From positions 682,001 to 746,000 of the forward strand of contig NZ_KI628539.1 of the NCBI RefSeq assembly GCF_000503215.1: DNA of 64,000 nt, given 5' to 3'. Under the pieces are notes generated by a model. The model saw only the letters and a program-made list of their open reading frames with translations. It ran no database searches and was not told where the DNA came from. The position numbers were made by a program, and so were the translations under genes. The DNA comes from Pseudomonas canadensis. GTDB lineage: Bacteria > Pseudomonadota > Gammaproteobacteria > Pseudomonadales > Pseudomonadaceae. Numbering within the stretch: the stretch's first letter is position 1; every line of letters begins with the position of its first letter. Shown here in pieces: positions 21,732 to 30,491 of the stretch.

Positions 21732-22568
21732 GTGAGTCTCACAGGTCTTGCGCAGCGTATGAGTAAAACAAGCTTTCATCGACTGGTGCTTGGCCTCGTC
21801 TTCAGTTCCGTGTTGGTAGGATGCTCCAGCTCGCCAAGCAGCGGCGCGCGGGTGGTTGACCGTAATAATGCGGTCCCGCAGAAACCGACGGTGACCACCG
21901 GGCAATACGTGGTGCGCAAGGGCGACACGATGTTCTCGATCGCCTTCCGTTATGGTTGGGATTACAAGGCACTTGCAGCTCGTAACAATATTCCTGTGCC
22001 CTACACGATACATCCGGGTCAGACGATTCGCTTCGACGGGCGCACCGGTTCAACGCCTACGGCAGTTGTGACAAACACCGGATCTTCGCCGTCGTCATCG
22101 AGCAAAACTACTATCATCACCCGGCCTGCGGGCACCGCCACGCCGGCCCCTGCGGCCAAGCCGGCACCCGCGCCGTTGCCACCTGCCGGGCCTGCACCGA
22201 CCGGTTGGGGATGGCCTTCAAACGGAGTGTTAATTGGAAAATTCTCTTCAAACGGTAGTTTGAATAAAGGCATTGATATCGCCGGAGATTTGGGACAGCC
22301 TGTTTTAGCTGCGTCTGATGGGACAGTGGTGTACGCCGGGAGTGGTTTACGGGGCTACGGCGAGCTGGTCATCATCAAACACAGCGATACCTACGTCAGT
22401 GCTTACGGCCATAACCGTAGGCTGTTGGTTCGGGAGGGGCAGCAGGTCAAGGTCGGACAGACAATTGCCGAAATGGGGTCAACTGGTACAGACCGGGTGA
22501 AACTGCACTTTGAGATTCGCCGCCAAGGGAAACCTGTAGATCCGCTGCAATTCCTACCCCGTCGTTGA
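21732..22568 (+). CDS. nlpD: NlpD-like lipoprotein (LysM plus M23 domain)
   Basis: Outer-membrane lipoprotein that activates septal amidases. From GTG 21732 the protein is 278 aa, with signal peptide and lipobox SVLVGC (Cys31), a LysM domain (YVVRKGDTMFSIAFRYGWDYKALAARNN), a proline/alanine-rich linker, and a C-terminal M23 peptidase domain (NKGIDIAGDLGQPVLAASDG ... GYGELVIIKHSDTYVSAYGHN). The usual zinc-ligand His of active M23 enzymes (HxGxD) is replaced by KGID, consistent with a non-catalytic activator. GTG was chosen for the preceding GGGAGCGG ribosome-binding site. In other pseudomonads rpoS promoters lie inside nlpD. Confidence 0.94.
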   Translation: MSLTGLAQRMSKTSFHRLVLGLVFSSVLVGCSSSPSSGARVVDRNNAVPQKPTVTTGQYVVRKGDTMFSIAFRYGWDYKALAARNNIPVPYTIHPGQTIRFDGRTGSTPTAVVTNTGSSPSSSSKTTIITRPAGTATPAPAAKPAPAPLPPAGPAPTGWGWPSNGVLIGKFSSNGSLNKGIDIAGDLGQPVLAASDGTVVYAGSGLRGYGELVIIKHSDTYVSAYGHNRRLLVREGQQVKVGQTIAEMGSTGTDRVKLHFEIRRQGKPVDPLQFLPRR

Positions 22569-22578
22569 TGTGTTGCAC

Positions 22579-22609
22579 AGCCTGTTCCCTCACGTAGAAG
22601 GAACAGGCT
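22579..22609 (+). promoter_or_regulatory. Hairpin between nlpD and rpoS
   Basis: A perfect 10-bp stem (AGCCTGTTCC / GGAACAGGCT) with an 11-nt loop, 65 nt before the rpoS ATG, and no T-run. It would lie in the leader of any rpoS transcript starting in nlpD. Function not shown; attenuation, processing or translational control are options. Confidence 0.4.
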
Positions 22610-22674
22610 CCAGCGTTGCCAAGGATAAAGGCGCCGCTTGAGCTTGAGGTCGAACTCACCAAAGGACTATAACA

Positions 22675-23679
22675 ATGGCTCTCAGTAAAGAAGCGCCGGA
22701 GTTTGACATCGACGATGAGGTTCTCCTTATGGAGACCGGTATCGCTACGGAATCGATGTCGAATGAGGGACCTGCTGTACCTTCAGTTCGCACCAAATCC
22801 AAGAACTCCACCGCGTTAAAGCAACACAAGTACATTGACTACACACGGGCGCTCGATGCCACTCAGCTGTACCTCAATGAAATCGGCTTTTCCCCTCTGC
22901 TGACCCCCGAAGAAGAAGTCCATTTTGCGCGATTGTCGCAAAAGGGCGACCCGGCTGGGCGCAAGCGCATGATTGAAAGCAACCTGCGCCTAGTGGTGAA
23001 AATCGCCCGGCGCTACGTCAATCGTGGGCTGTCCCTGTTGGACCTGATCGAGGAAGGCAACCTGGGCCTGATCCGGGCTGTGGAGAAGTTCGACCCCGAG
23101 CGTGGCTTCCGCTTTTCGACCTATGCCACCTGGTGGATTCGCCAGACCATCGAACGGGCGATCATGAATCAGACCCGCACGATCCGGTTGCCGATCCATG
23201 TGGTCAAGGAGCTCAACGTCTACCTGCGGGCAGCGCGTGAGCTTACCCAGAAACTCGATCATGAACCTTCGCCCGAAGAGATCGCCAACCTGCTGGAGAA
23301 ACCGGTAGGGGAGGTCAAACGCATGCTCGGCTTGAATGAGCGCGTGTCTTCGGTCGATGTCTCGCTGGGTCCTGATTCGGATAAAACCCTGCTCGACACC
23401 CTGACGGATGATCGCCCTACAGATCCTTGCGAGCTGTTGCAGGACGATGATCTTTCCCAAAGCATTGACCAGTGGCTGTCGGAACTCACGGACAAGCAGC
23501 GTGAGGTGGTGATTCGCCGCTTCGGCCTGCGCGGCCATGAGAGCAGCACCCTGGAGGACGTAGGCCTGGAGATCGGCCTGACCCGTGAGCGGGTGCGGCA
23601 GATCCAGGTAGAAGGGCTCAAGCGCTTGCGTGAGATCCTGGAGAAGAATGGCTTGTCGAGTGAGTCGTTGTTTCAGTAA
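22675..23679 (+). CDS. rpoS: RNA polymerase sigma factor RpoS
   Basis: Stationary-phase and general stress sigma factor. 334 aa. Region 1.2 (YLNEIGFSPLLTPEEEV), region 2 (LRLVVKIARRYVNRGLSLLDLIEEGNLGLIRAVEKFDPERGFRFSTYATWWIRQ), region 3 and region 4 (SSTLEDVGLEIGLTRERVRQIQVEGL) are intact. AAAGGA precedes the ATG. Translation is from a long leader containing a hairpin. Confidence 0.98.
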   Translation: MALSKEAPEFDIDDEVLLMETGIATESMSNEGPAVPSVRTKSKNSTALKQHKYIDYTRALDATQLYLNEIGFSPLLTPEEEVHFARLSQKGDPAGRKRMIESNLRLVVKIARRYVNRGLSLLDLIEEGNLGLIRAVEKFDPERGFRFSTYATWWIRQTIERAIMNQTRTIRLPIHVVKELNVYLRAARELTQKLDHEPSPEEIANLLEKPVGEVKRMLGLNERVSSVDVSLGPDSDKTLLDTLTDDRPTDPCELLQDDDLSQSIDQWLSELTDKQREVVIRRFGLRGHESSTLEDVGLEIGLTRERVRQIQVEGLKRLREILEKNGLSSESLFQ

Positions 23680-23700
23680 CGATTGATAAGACCGCTATGA

Positions 23701-23738
23701 CAAAACGCCCGGTGCATGGGAATGCACCGGGCGTTTTG
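23701..23738 (+). terminator. rpoS terminator
   Basis: A perfect 17-bp stem starting CAAAACGCCCGG with loop GGGA; the descending arm ends GCGTTTTG. Strong intrinsic terminator directly after rpoS. Confidence 0.85.
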
Positions 23739-23769
23739 CTGTGCGCTGATCATTCGTTGCCAACAACTG

Positions 23770-23845
23770 CCCCTGTAGGAGCCCGGCTTGCCGGCGATGA
23801 GGCCCTCAAGACCGCCATCGCCGGCAAGCCGGGCTCCTACAGGGG
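23770..23845. repeat. Paired REP element (TGTAGGAGCCCGG type)
   Basis: Arms starting CCCCTGTAGGAGCCCGGC face each other around a short spacer. It sits between rpoS and the convergent cold-shock gene. Confidence 0.88.
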
Positions 23846-23871
23846 AGGGTGTAGCACCGAATCCCAGGCAT

Positions 23872-23899
23872 AAAAAAACCCCGCTTTTAAGGGCGGGGT
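23872..23899 (-). terminator. Terminator of the cold-shock gene
   Basis: On the - strand, ACCCCGC pairs with GCGGGGT around an 8-nt loop and is followed by seven T. It begins 24 nt after the stop codon. Confidence 0.8.
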
Positions 23900-23922
23900 C
23901 TTTTCGACTAAGTCAGTACAAG

Positions 23923-24132
23923 TTAGATAACTTGAACTTCTTCAGCTTGCATGCCTTTCTGACCGCGGGTAGCGATGAAAGAAACCTGTTGGCCTTCTTT
24001 CAGGCTTTTGAAGCCGTCGGATTGGATAGCTTTGAAGTGAACGAACAGGTCGTCACCGGATTGTGGAGTGATGAAGCCGAAGCCTTTTTCATCGTTGAAC
24101 CACTTAACGGTACCAGTTTGGCGATTAGACAT
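23923..24132 (-). CDS. Cold-shock protein, CspA family
   Basis: 69-aa single cold-shock domain: nucleic-acid-binding OB-fold with RNP1 KGFGFI and RNP2 LFVHF. Begins MSNRQTGTVKWFNDEKGFG. An AAGGAG ribosome-binding site is 8 nt before the ATG. The region upstream (24133-24521) has room for the long 5' leader known for cold-shock mRNAs. It is divergent from dcd. Confidence 0.96.
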   Translation of the reverse strand: MSNRQTGTVKWFNDEKGFGFITPQSGDDLFVHFKAIQSDGFKSLKEGQQVSFIATRGQKGMQAEEVQVI

Positions 24133-24521
24133 GGTGTATCTCCTTGGACAAAGTTAACTGCGACTCAGGAAAAGCCCTGGCCGAGACTGAGTGCAAAGAG
24201 CAGGAAAAATTCTTGGAGATGGTTGGATCGAAATTCAACATATCGTGTAGAGATTCTCAGTGACACAAGCAGCACAGTGGCGCCACCTTAACCCTTTTTC
24301 CGGGACGTGCCAATGATATTTCCGAAGGTTTCTCCAAATTCGTGACTGGCGGTGGTATTTCCGCTCACCGGACATGCCAGCACAGGTCCCGGCCCCACTG
24401 GGCGCGGCTTATAGGAGCAGGCACATTCGTCAAGAAAAGCCCTGCGGCCTTTGAACCCCAACGCCAGCCCCGGTAAGATGCCCCACAGAATTTTTCCACC
24501 TCGCTATTCAGGACACCCGCC
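24133..24521. promoter_or_regulatory. Divergent leader/promoter region between the csp gene and dcd
   Basis: 389 nt without a credible gene. The csp side is comparatively AT-rich and would encode its 5' leader. On the - strand TTGGCA (24308-24313) followed 17 nt later by TAAGGT is a weak sigma-70 candidate. I found no operator I could name. Confidence 0.4.
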
Positions 24522-25088
24522 ATGAGCATCAAATCGGACAAGTGGATTCGCCGCATGGCGCAGGAACACGGCATGATCGAACCGTTCGTCGAGCGCCAGA
24601 TCCGTGGTCAGGGCGATGCACCGGTGATTTCCTACGGCGTTTCCAGCTACGGCTACGATGTGCGCTGCGCCGATGAGTTCAAGGTGTTCACCAACATCAA
24701 TTCGGCGATCGTCGATCCAAAGAACTTTGACGAAAAGAGCTTCGTCGACGTCAAGAGCGACGTGTGCATCATTCCGCCGAACTCCTTCGCCCTGGCGCGC
24801 ACCGTGGAATTCTTCCGTATTCCCCGTGACGTGCTGACCATCTGCCTGGGTAAAAGCACCTACGCGCGCTGCGGCATCATCGTCAACGTGACACCGCTTG
24901 AACCCGAGTGGGAAGGCCACGTGACCCTGGAGTTTTCCAACACCACCACGCTGCCGGCGAAAATCTACGCCAACGAAGGCGTGGCGCAGATGCTGTTCCT
25001 GCAGTCCGACGAGGCCTGTGAAGTGTCCTACAAAGACCGTGCAGGCAAGTATCAGGGCCAGCGCGGCGTCACTCTCCCACGCGCTTGA
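24522..25088 (+). CDS. dcd: dCTP deaminase
   Basis: Deaminates dCTP to dUTP, the source of most dTMP in gram-negatives. 188 aa. The substrate motif ARSTYARCGI-like segment (GKSTYARCGIIVNVTPLEPEWEGH) and ANEGVAQMLF are present. Start MSIKSDKWIRRMAQEHGMIEP is typical of the family. Confidence 0.97.
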   Translation: MSIKSDKWIRRMAQEHGMIEPFVERQIRGQGDAPVISYGVSSYGYDVRCADEFKVFTNINSAIVDPKNFDEKSFVDVKSDVCIIPPNSFALARTVEFFRIPRDVLTICLGKSTYARCGIIVNVTPLEPEWEGHVTLEFSNTTTLPAKIYANEGVAQMLFLQSDEACEVSYKDRAGKYQGQRGVTLPRA

Positions 25089-25151
25089 TCGAAAGCTCCT
25101 ACGCGTAAAGGGAATTAGTCTGCAAAAAGCGACTCTATCTAGGTGTACTGC

Positions 25152-25176
25152 CCCGGTGCGTGTAAAACGCGCCGGG
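25152..25176 (+). promoter_or_regulatory. Leader hairpin upstream of the 65-aa gene
   Basis: CCCGGTGCGT pairs with ACGCGCCGGG (one G-U) around a 5-nt loop, ending 20 nt before the start codon and just upstream of the GAGGAG ribosome-binding site. There is no T-run, so it looks like an mRNA leader structure rather than a terminator. Confidence 0.4.
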
Positions 25177-25196
25177 CCACGCTTGAGGAGTACTTT

Positions 25197-25394
25197 ATGA
25201 AGCTCGACCCGCGAATAAGCGCAGAACTTGCCCGGCTTGAACCCAATCAGATTGGCGTTCTGGCCTGGTCCCTGATGGCCGACCCTGCTTATGCGGGCGG
25301 CATCCCCGGTCAACCCGAGCCGGATTACCCACAACCGACCGAGCCTGGCGAGCCGACCCTGCCGGACGAGCCGCCACCCGCGCCGGTTGCCTGA
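25197..25394 (+). CDS. Small acidic proline-rich protein, function unknown
   Basis: 65 aa from ATG 25197, with a good GAGGAG ribosome-binding site 6 nt upstream. The N-terminal half (MKLDPRISAELARLEPNQIG) is helical in character; the C-terminal half is an extended Pro/Glu/Asp tail with repeated PxEP units (QPEPDYPQPTEPGEP). No signal peptide or membrane helix. The longer frame upstream to 25143 runs through the hairpin and is not protein-like. It lies 108 nt after dcd. I do not recognise a family. Confidence 0.7.
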   Translation: MKLDPRISAELARLEPNQIGVLAWSLMADPAYAGGIPGQPEPDYPQPTEPGEPTLPDEPPPAPVA

Positions 25395-25397
25395 TCC

Positions 25398-26048
25398 CTA
25401 GCCCACTGGCCAGACGTCATGATCGCCAATCACATAGATTCGGCGGTCATTGTCCTGTTCCACTCTATGCCCGCCGGTAAATGCACCGAACGCCGGCAGC
25501 AGGCTCACTCGGGCACCGACCACAAAGCACGGCAGCCTTAAGCTCTGTCGTCCCTTGCCACGTAACCGATACACCGGATGCACATGCCCCGCCAGCACGT
25601 GGTGGCTTGGGTGGGCGTCAGGTTCGTGCTGCAAGGCAAAAGGGCCTATCAGCAGCGGCTCCGTGACCACCTCTATCCTCAAGTCCTCGGGCGGGTCCCC
25701 CGCGCGTTTGTCGTGATTGCCACGAATCAAGGTCATGGGTAGGTCAGGATTAAGCGCTCGCCAGTTTCTTAAAGCGCCCAGCGTGCCACTGGCGTGCGAT
25801 CCCGGGCCGTGCAGGAAATCGCCGAGAAAGATCACCTGAGCACAGGGTAGCGCTGAGAGCAGCCGGTCCAGGCGCTGCAAGTTCTCGGTGGTGGTGCCTT
25901 GCGGCACCGGTTGCCCCAGGCTGCGATACGCCGAGGCTTTGCCGAAATGCGCATCGGCGATCATCAGGCATTGGCGTGCAGGCCAGTAGACCGCCTTGTC
26001 CGCCAGTAACCATAGTTCTTCACCCTCCAGCCTCACCGTGCACACCAT
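25398..26048 (-). CDS. pdeM: Ligase-associated DNA damage response phosphoesterase PdeM
   Basis: Calcineurin-like metallophosphoesterase, 216 aa. All four metal-binding blocks are present: DAH (32-34), GDFLHG (76-81), GNHD (110-113) and GHVHP (154-158). Family members co-occur with an ATP-dependent ligase, an MBL-fold exonuclease and an Lhr-like helicase. Its ATG shares one base with the helicase stop, so the two are coupled. It converges on the 65-aa gene. Confidence 0.9.
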   Translation of the reverse strand: MVCTVRLEGEELWLLADKAVYWPARQCLMIADAHFGKASAYRSLGQPVPQGTTTENLQRLDRLLSALPCAQVIFLGDFLHGPGSHASGTLGALRNWRALNPDLPMTLIRGNHDKRAGDPPEDLRIEVVTEPLLIGPFALQHEPDAHPSHHVLAGHVHPVYRLRGKGRQSLRLPCFVVGARVSLLPAFGAFTGGHRVEQDNDRRIYVIGDHDVWPVG

Positions 26049-28528
26049 CAGCGCTTCCCGTTATCCGCGACTTTTTCCAGGTCCTTGACCATGCGTGCGA
26101 TGCGTTCCGAGAGTTTTTCCGAACTCAGGCTTTCGCGCATCCGTTCAACCAACAATGGAAAGGCCAGGGGTGTAGGTCGTTCGATCGGATGCAAGTCCAG
26201 TTTCAGCGCGCAAAGATGGCGCAACGTCTCTTCCAGCCGACGAATATCCAGCTCATCGCGTAAGACTTCTTCGCCTGCCTGAGTCAGCAACAGATTCTGC
26301 GGGTCGTACTGCTTGAACACCTCAAAGAACAAACCGCTGGAGGCCTGCACTTGCCGCGTACTTTTTGGTGCGCCTGGATAGCCGGCAAACACCAGCCCGG
26401 CAATGCGAGCGATCTCACGGAAGCGGCGCAGGGCCAGCTCCCCGGCATTCAGGCTGGCCGCCACGTCTTCCCGCAAATGTTCAGGGCTCAGTAGCGCATC
26501 ATTCAGCAATGCCGGCCAATCCACTGCAGTGGCACTCAATAACTCCAGCCCGTAATCATTGACTGCGATCGAAAATGTCACCGCCTGCTGTTGACTCACA
26601 CGCCACGCCAGCAGGCTCGCCAAACCCAGGTGCACTTGGCGCCCGGCAAAGGGATAGAGGAACAGGTGCCAGCCTTCCCGTGACTTCAGCGCCTCTGCCA
26701 GCAGATGTTCGCGCGTCGGCAAGCCGGACCAGCGTAACTGCGTTTGCAACAAAGGTTGCACCGCTTGCATCTCCGGTCCCTCGAAGCGGCCATGGGCCGC
26801 TGCATCAAAGCGTTCCACCACCGCTTGCGCCAGCTCATTGGAAAGCGGCATGCGTCCGCCATTCCAGCGCGGCACGGCGGCTTTCTTGGCAGTGCTGCGA
26901 CGTACATAGGCGGTCATGTTTTCCACGCGTACCAACTCCAGCAGGCGGCCGGCGAACAGGAAGCCATCTCCCGGCTTTAGCCGCGCAATAAACCCCTCCT
27001 CGACACTGCCCAGGTTCTTGCCGCCACCGCCCTTGCTCCAGAATTTCAAGTGGATGCTCGCATCACTGACGATGGTGCCCACGCTCATTCGATGGCGCCG
27101 CGCCAGCCGGGCATCCGGGACACGCCAGATACCGTCTTCGTCCGGTTCCACCCGGCGATAATCCGGATAGGCGGTCAACGACAGCCCACCATGCCGCACA
27201 AAACCCAGGGCCCAGGCCCAGTCTTCATCCGTCAGGTCGTGGTAGGCCCAGGCGCCGCGCACTTCCGTCAGCAGGGCCTCAGGCGTGAAGCCACCCCCCA
27301 ATGCCATGCTGACCAGGTGCTGTACGAGTACATCCAACGGCTTGTACGGCGATTCCCGCGCTTCGATACGCCGTTGCGCGATCGCATCCTGGGCGGCGGC
27401 GGCTTCAACCAGCTCAAGGCTATGGGTGGGCACCAATGTCACCCTCGACGGCCGTCCCGGTGCATGCCCCGAGCGCCCGGCGCGCTGCATCAGCCGCGCT
27501 ATGCCTTTGGCCGAACCGATCTGCAACACCCGCTCCACCGGCAGGAAGTCCACCCCCAGGTCCAGGCTTGAGGTGCACACCACCGCTTTGAGCTGGCCGT
27601 CTTTCAAGGCCCGTTCCACCCAGTCACGGGTCTCTCGGGACAGCGAACCATGGTGCAGCGCAATCACCCCAGCCCAATCGGGGCGGGCGTCCAGCAATGC
27701 CTGGAACCAAATCTCCGACTGCGCCCGCGTATTGGTAAACACCAGGCAACTGCTGCTGGCGTCCACTTCCACCACCACCTGGGGCAGCATCTTCAAACCA
27801 ATATGCCCGGCCCACGGAAAGCGTTCGGTCACGGGGGGCAATAAGGTGTCGATGACCAACTGTTTAGCCGTCTGCCCCTGCACATTGATCCCGTCGCCTT
27901 GTGGAACCAACACCTCCAGTGCGTGGGATTGGTTACCCAAGGTGGCCGAAATCCCCCACACCATCAATTCGGGATGCCAGCGCCGCAGGCGCGCCAAGGC
28001 CAGTTGCAACTGCACACCGCGCTTGTTGCCGATCAGCTCATGCCATTCATCCACCACCACCATGCGCAGGTGCGCCAGGCTCACTTCGCTGTCGGCACGC
28101 GCCAGCATCAGCGTCAGGCTTTCCGGGGTGGTGACCAGTGCGGTGGGCTGGCGGCGGGTCTGGCGTGCGCGCTCGCCGCTGCTGGTGTCGCCGGTGCGCA
28201 GGCCGACGCTCCAGGGAATTTGCAACGCCTCAAGCGGGGCTTCAAGGGCGCGGGCGGTGTCGGCGGCCAGCGCGCGCATGGGCGTGATCCACAGCACCGT
28301 CAGCGGCTCAGCGGGTGGTTTGCGTTTAGCGGTTACAGGTGGGCGAGTGATGGCGAAGCGGTTGAGGGCGGCGAACCACAGCGCATAGGTTTTACCCGCA
28401 CCGGTGCTGGCATGCAGCAGCCCCGATTGGCCGCTCTTGACCGCCGCCCATACCTCTTTCTGGAAGGCAAACGGCTTCCAGCCTTTGGCGGCAAACCAGT
28501 GTTTGGCGAAATCGGTGGGTTTTGCCAT
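26048..28528 (-). CDS. Ligase-associated DNA damage response DEXH-box helicase (Lhr-like)
   Basis: 826 aa superfamily 2 helicase. Walker A STGAGKT (41-47), DEWH Walker B (160-163), motif III SATLGN, motif VI QRAGRSGHAPGRPS, then the Lhr winged-helix and C-terminal DEAD/DEAH-associated region. Related to Lhr but shorter than full-length Lhr, as expected for the ligase-associated subfamily. It is co-transcribed with pdeM. The rest of the repair set lies 4.5 kb away behind an inserted ABC operon. Confidence 0.92.
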   Translation of the reverse strand: MAKPTDFAKHWFAAKGWKPFAFQKEVWAAVKSGQSGLLHASTGAGKTYALWFAALNRFAITRPPVTAKRKPPAEPLTVLWITPMRALAADTARALEAPLEALQIPWSVGLRTGDTSSGERARQTRRQPTALVTTPESLTLMLARADSEVSLAHLRMVVVDEWHELIGNKRGVQLQLALARLRRWHPELMVWGISATLGNQSHALEVLVPQGDGINVQGQTAKQLVIDTLLPPVTERFPWAGHIGLKMLPQVVVEVDASSSCLVFTNTRAQSEIWFQALLDARPDWAGVIALHHGSLSRETRDWVERALKDGQLKAVVCTSSLDLGVDFLPVERVLQIGSAKGIARLMQRAGRSGHAPGRPSRVTLVPTHSLELVEAAAAQDAIAQRRIEARESPYKPLDVLVQHLVSMALGGGFTPEALLTEVRGAWAYHDLTDEDWAWALGFVRHGGLSLTAYPDYRRVEPDEDGIWRVPDARLARRHRMSVGTIVSDASIHLKFWSKGGGGKNLGSVEEGFIARLKPGDGFLFAGRLLELVRVENMTAYVRRSTAKKAAVPRWNGGRMPLSNELAQAVVERFDAAAHGRFEGPEMQAVQPLLQTQLRWSGLPTREHLLAEALKSREGWHLFLYPFAGRQVHLGLASLLAWRVSQQQAVTFSIAVNDYGLELLSATAVDWPALLNDALLSPEHLREDVAASLNAGELALRRFREIARIAGLVFAGYPGAPKSTRQVQASSGLFFEVFKQYDPQNLLLTQAGEEVLRDELDIRRLEETLRHLCALKLDLHPIERPTPLAFPLLVERMRESLSSEKLSERIARMVKDLEKVADNGKR

Positions 28529-28585
28529 GGGGCGGCTGACACTCTGGAAGGCCTATTCCACAGACCCTCCAGAGCGGCCAAAGGT

Positions 28586-29350
28586 TTACTTCAAATTGCC
28601 ACTCAAAAACTGCTGCAAACGCTCGCTCTTCGGATTGCCCAGCACGTCTTCCGGCGCGCCTTGCTCTTCCACCAGGCCCTGATGCAGGAACAACACCTGG
28701 CTCGACACCTTGCGTGCAAAGCTCATTTCGTGGGTCACCATGATCATGGTGCGGCCTTCCTCGGCCAAACCCTGGATCACCTTCAACACTTCGCCCACCA
28801 GCTCCGGGTCGAGGGCCGAGGTGGGTTCGTCGAACAGCATCACCTCCGGCTCCATGGCCAAGGCGCGGGCGATGGCGACGCGCTGTTGCTGGCCGCCGGA
28901 GAGGAACGCCGGGTACTGATCGGCCACGCGTGCAGGGAGGCCGACTTTATCCAGATAACGACGGGCACGGTCCTCGGCGTCCTTCTTGCTGCAACCCAGC
29001 ACCCGACGCGGGGCCATGGTGATGTTTTCCAGCACGCTCATGTGGCTCCACAGGTTGAAGTGCTGGAACACCATCGCCAGGCGCGTGCGCAGGCGCTGTA
29101 ATTCGGCGTCATCGGCCACGCGCATGCCGTGGCGGTCACTGACCATGCGGATCGGCTGGCCGTCGAGGGTCATGGCGCCGTCGTTGGGCGTTTCCAGGAA
29201 GTTGATGCAGCGCAAAAAGGTGCTCTTGCCCGAGCCGCTGGCGCCGATCAAGCTGATCACGTCACCGGTCTTGGCCTTGAGCGAAACACCTTTGAGCACC
29301 TCATTGTCGCCATAGCTTTTATGCAGGCCTTCAACGGTCAATTTGTACAT
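28586..29350 (-). CDS. Polar amino-acid ABC transporter ATP-binding protein (HisP/AotP type)
   Basis: 254 aa from the ATG at 29350 (MYKLTVEGLHKSYGDNEVLKG); the frame is open further upstream but only this start matches the family. Walker A GASGSGKST (36-44), signature LSGGQQQRVAIARAL, Walker B VMLFDEPTSALDPE. It energises import of a basic amino acid together with the two permeases and the binding protein encoded upstream in the same direction. The order binding protein-permease-permease-M14 protein-ATPase matches the aotJQMOP arginine/ornithine operon of P. aeruginosa, but no argR follows. Confidence 0.93.
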   Translation of the reverse strand: MYKLTVEGLHKSYGDNEVLKGVSLKAKTGDVISLIGASGSGKSTFLRCINFLETPNDGAMTLDGQPIRMVSDRHGMRVADDAELQRLRTRLAMVFQHFNLWSHMSVLENITMAPRRVLGCSKKDAEDRARRYLDKVGLPARVADQYPAFLSGGQQQRVAIARALAMEPEVMLFDEPTSALDPELVGEVLKVIQGLAEEGRTMIMVTHEMSFARKVSSQVLFLHQGLVEEQGAPEDVLGNPKSERLQQFLSGNLK

Positions 29351-29363
29351 GGGGCGTGCATCC

Positions 29364-30482
29364 TCAAGGCGAAAGTAGATAGCCGCTGCGGTAGGCCTCG
29401 GTGCCGGCGACATGGGCGATGACCATCCCGGCAGTGGCCATGCGGCGCAGCGAACGGGCGTAAAGCAGGCCGGCATTGCGACAATGCACGGGCGTCACGC
29501 GGTCAAAAATGGGGTCGATGACTTCAGCGATCAGTTGTCCGGCGTCCAGGTATTCACCGGGCAAGGCGCGGAATACCAGCAGGCCGCCCATGGGCGTCGC
29601 CACCGGCTCAACGCCTGCCAGCGGTGTGGCCGGGTAGGGCAGGTCGGGCAGTGGTGCGGCTTCCCCGGCAATGGCGCCGAAGTGGATCAGGTAATCGATG
29701 ATCGCCTGGCAGTCGAGGGCGGCCAAGCCGTGATTGACGTCGCCCTGGCCACGCAGTTCGAGGGTCACCGAAAAGCTGCCCATGGGGATCGGGAAGCGCT
29801 CGCCGAAGCGTTGCTGCAACTGCCACCACACCAGGGTGAAACACTCATCGAAGGATTGCCCGCCGGAGTCGGTCGCCAGCAGATTGGCCTCCGAGCCGAT
29901 GTAACGCGCCAATGGTTCCACCTGCGGCCAGGCCTCGGGTGTGGTGTACAGGTGCGCCACGGCTTCAAAGTCGCAATGCAGATCCAGCACCATGTCGGCA
30001 TCGCACGCCAGGCGTTGCAGCACCAGGCGCTGGGATTGCAGTTGGGTCTCGGCGCTTTGCGCAGCGAGGGCGGTAGACAGCGCGGCGCGGATCAACTCGA
30101 CGTTGTGCTGGGGATCTTCCCCAAGCAGCTCCTCGACTTGATTACCCACCGCCTCACTGAGGTCGACAAACAGGCGATTGAAGTTCTGCCCGCTTTCCAG
30201 CTCGTAGCGGCCCAGCGGGATATCCATCAGCACCTGTTCCAGGCCCACCGGGTTGGCGATGGGCACCAGCACAATCTCGCTGCGCAGGCGACCGGCCGCC
30301 GCCAGTTCAGCCAGGCGTACTTTGAGGTGCCAAGCCACCAGCATGCCTGGCAGTTCATCGGCATGCAGCGACGACTGGATATAGATCTTGCCTTCGGCCT
30401 GTTCCGGGCCGAAGTGAAAACTGTGAATCTGCCGTGCCGTCCCTGGCACCGGCGCGATCAGTTCATGGACCTGATGACGCAT
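29364..30482 (-). CDS. Succinylglutamate desuccinylase/aspartoacylase family (M14) protein
   Basis: 372 aa zinc carboxypeptidase-fold deacylase. SSLHADELPG carries zinc ligands (His40, Glu43); the third histidine is in VLDLHCDFE; the C-terminal beta domain matches succinylglutamate desuccinylases. It is embedded between the permease and ATPase genes (gaps of 9 and 13 nt), like AotO in P. aeruginosa. A role in deacylating an imported N-acyl amino acid is inference. Confidence 0.85.
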   Translation of the reverse strand: MRHQVHELIAPVPGTARQIHSFHFGPEQAEGKIYIQSSLHADELPGMLVAWHLKVRLAELAAAGRLRSEIVLVPIANPVGLEQVLMDIPLGRYELESGQNFNRLFVDLSEAVGNQVEELLGEDPQHNVELIRAALSTALAAQSAETQLQSQRLVLQRLACDADMVLDLHCDFEAVAHLYTTPEAWPQVEPLARYIGSEANLLATDSGGQSFDECFTLVWWQLQQRFGERFPIPMGSFSVTLELRGQGDVNHGLAALDCQAIIDYLIHFGAIAGEAAPLPDLPYPATPLAGVEPVATPMGGLLVFRALPGEYLDAGQLIAEVIDPIFDRVTPVHCRNAGLLYARSLRRMATAGMVIAHVAGTEAYRSGYLLSP

Positions 30483-30491
30483 AAAAACTCC

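Noticed and set aside
23680..23922. Possible RsmZ small RNA downstream of rpoS
   Set aside because: Only a terminator and a REP are visible; no series of GGA-loop hairpins.
24300..24320. Possible sigma-54 promoter upstream of the cold-shock gene (TGGCACG on - strand)
   Set aside because: The required TTGC-type -12 element at the right spacing is absent.
24365..24574. 69-codon - strand frame overlapping the dcd start
   Set aside because: No ribosome-binding site and overlaps the conserved dcd N-terminus; treated as chance.
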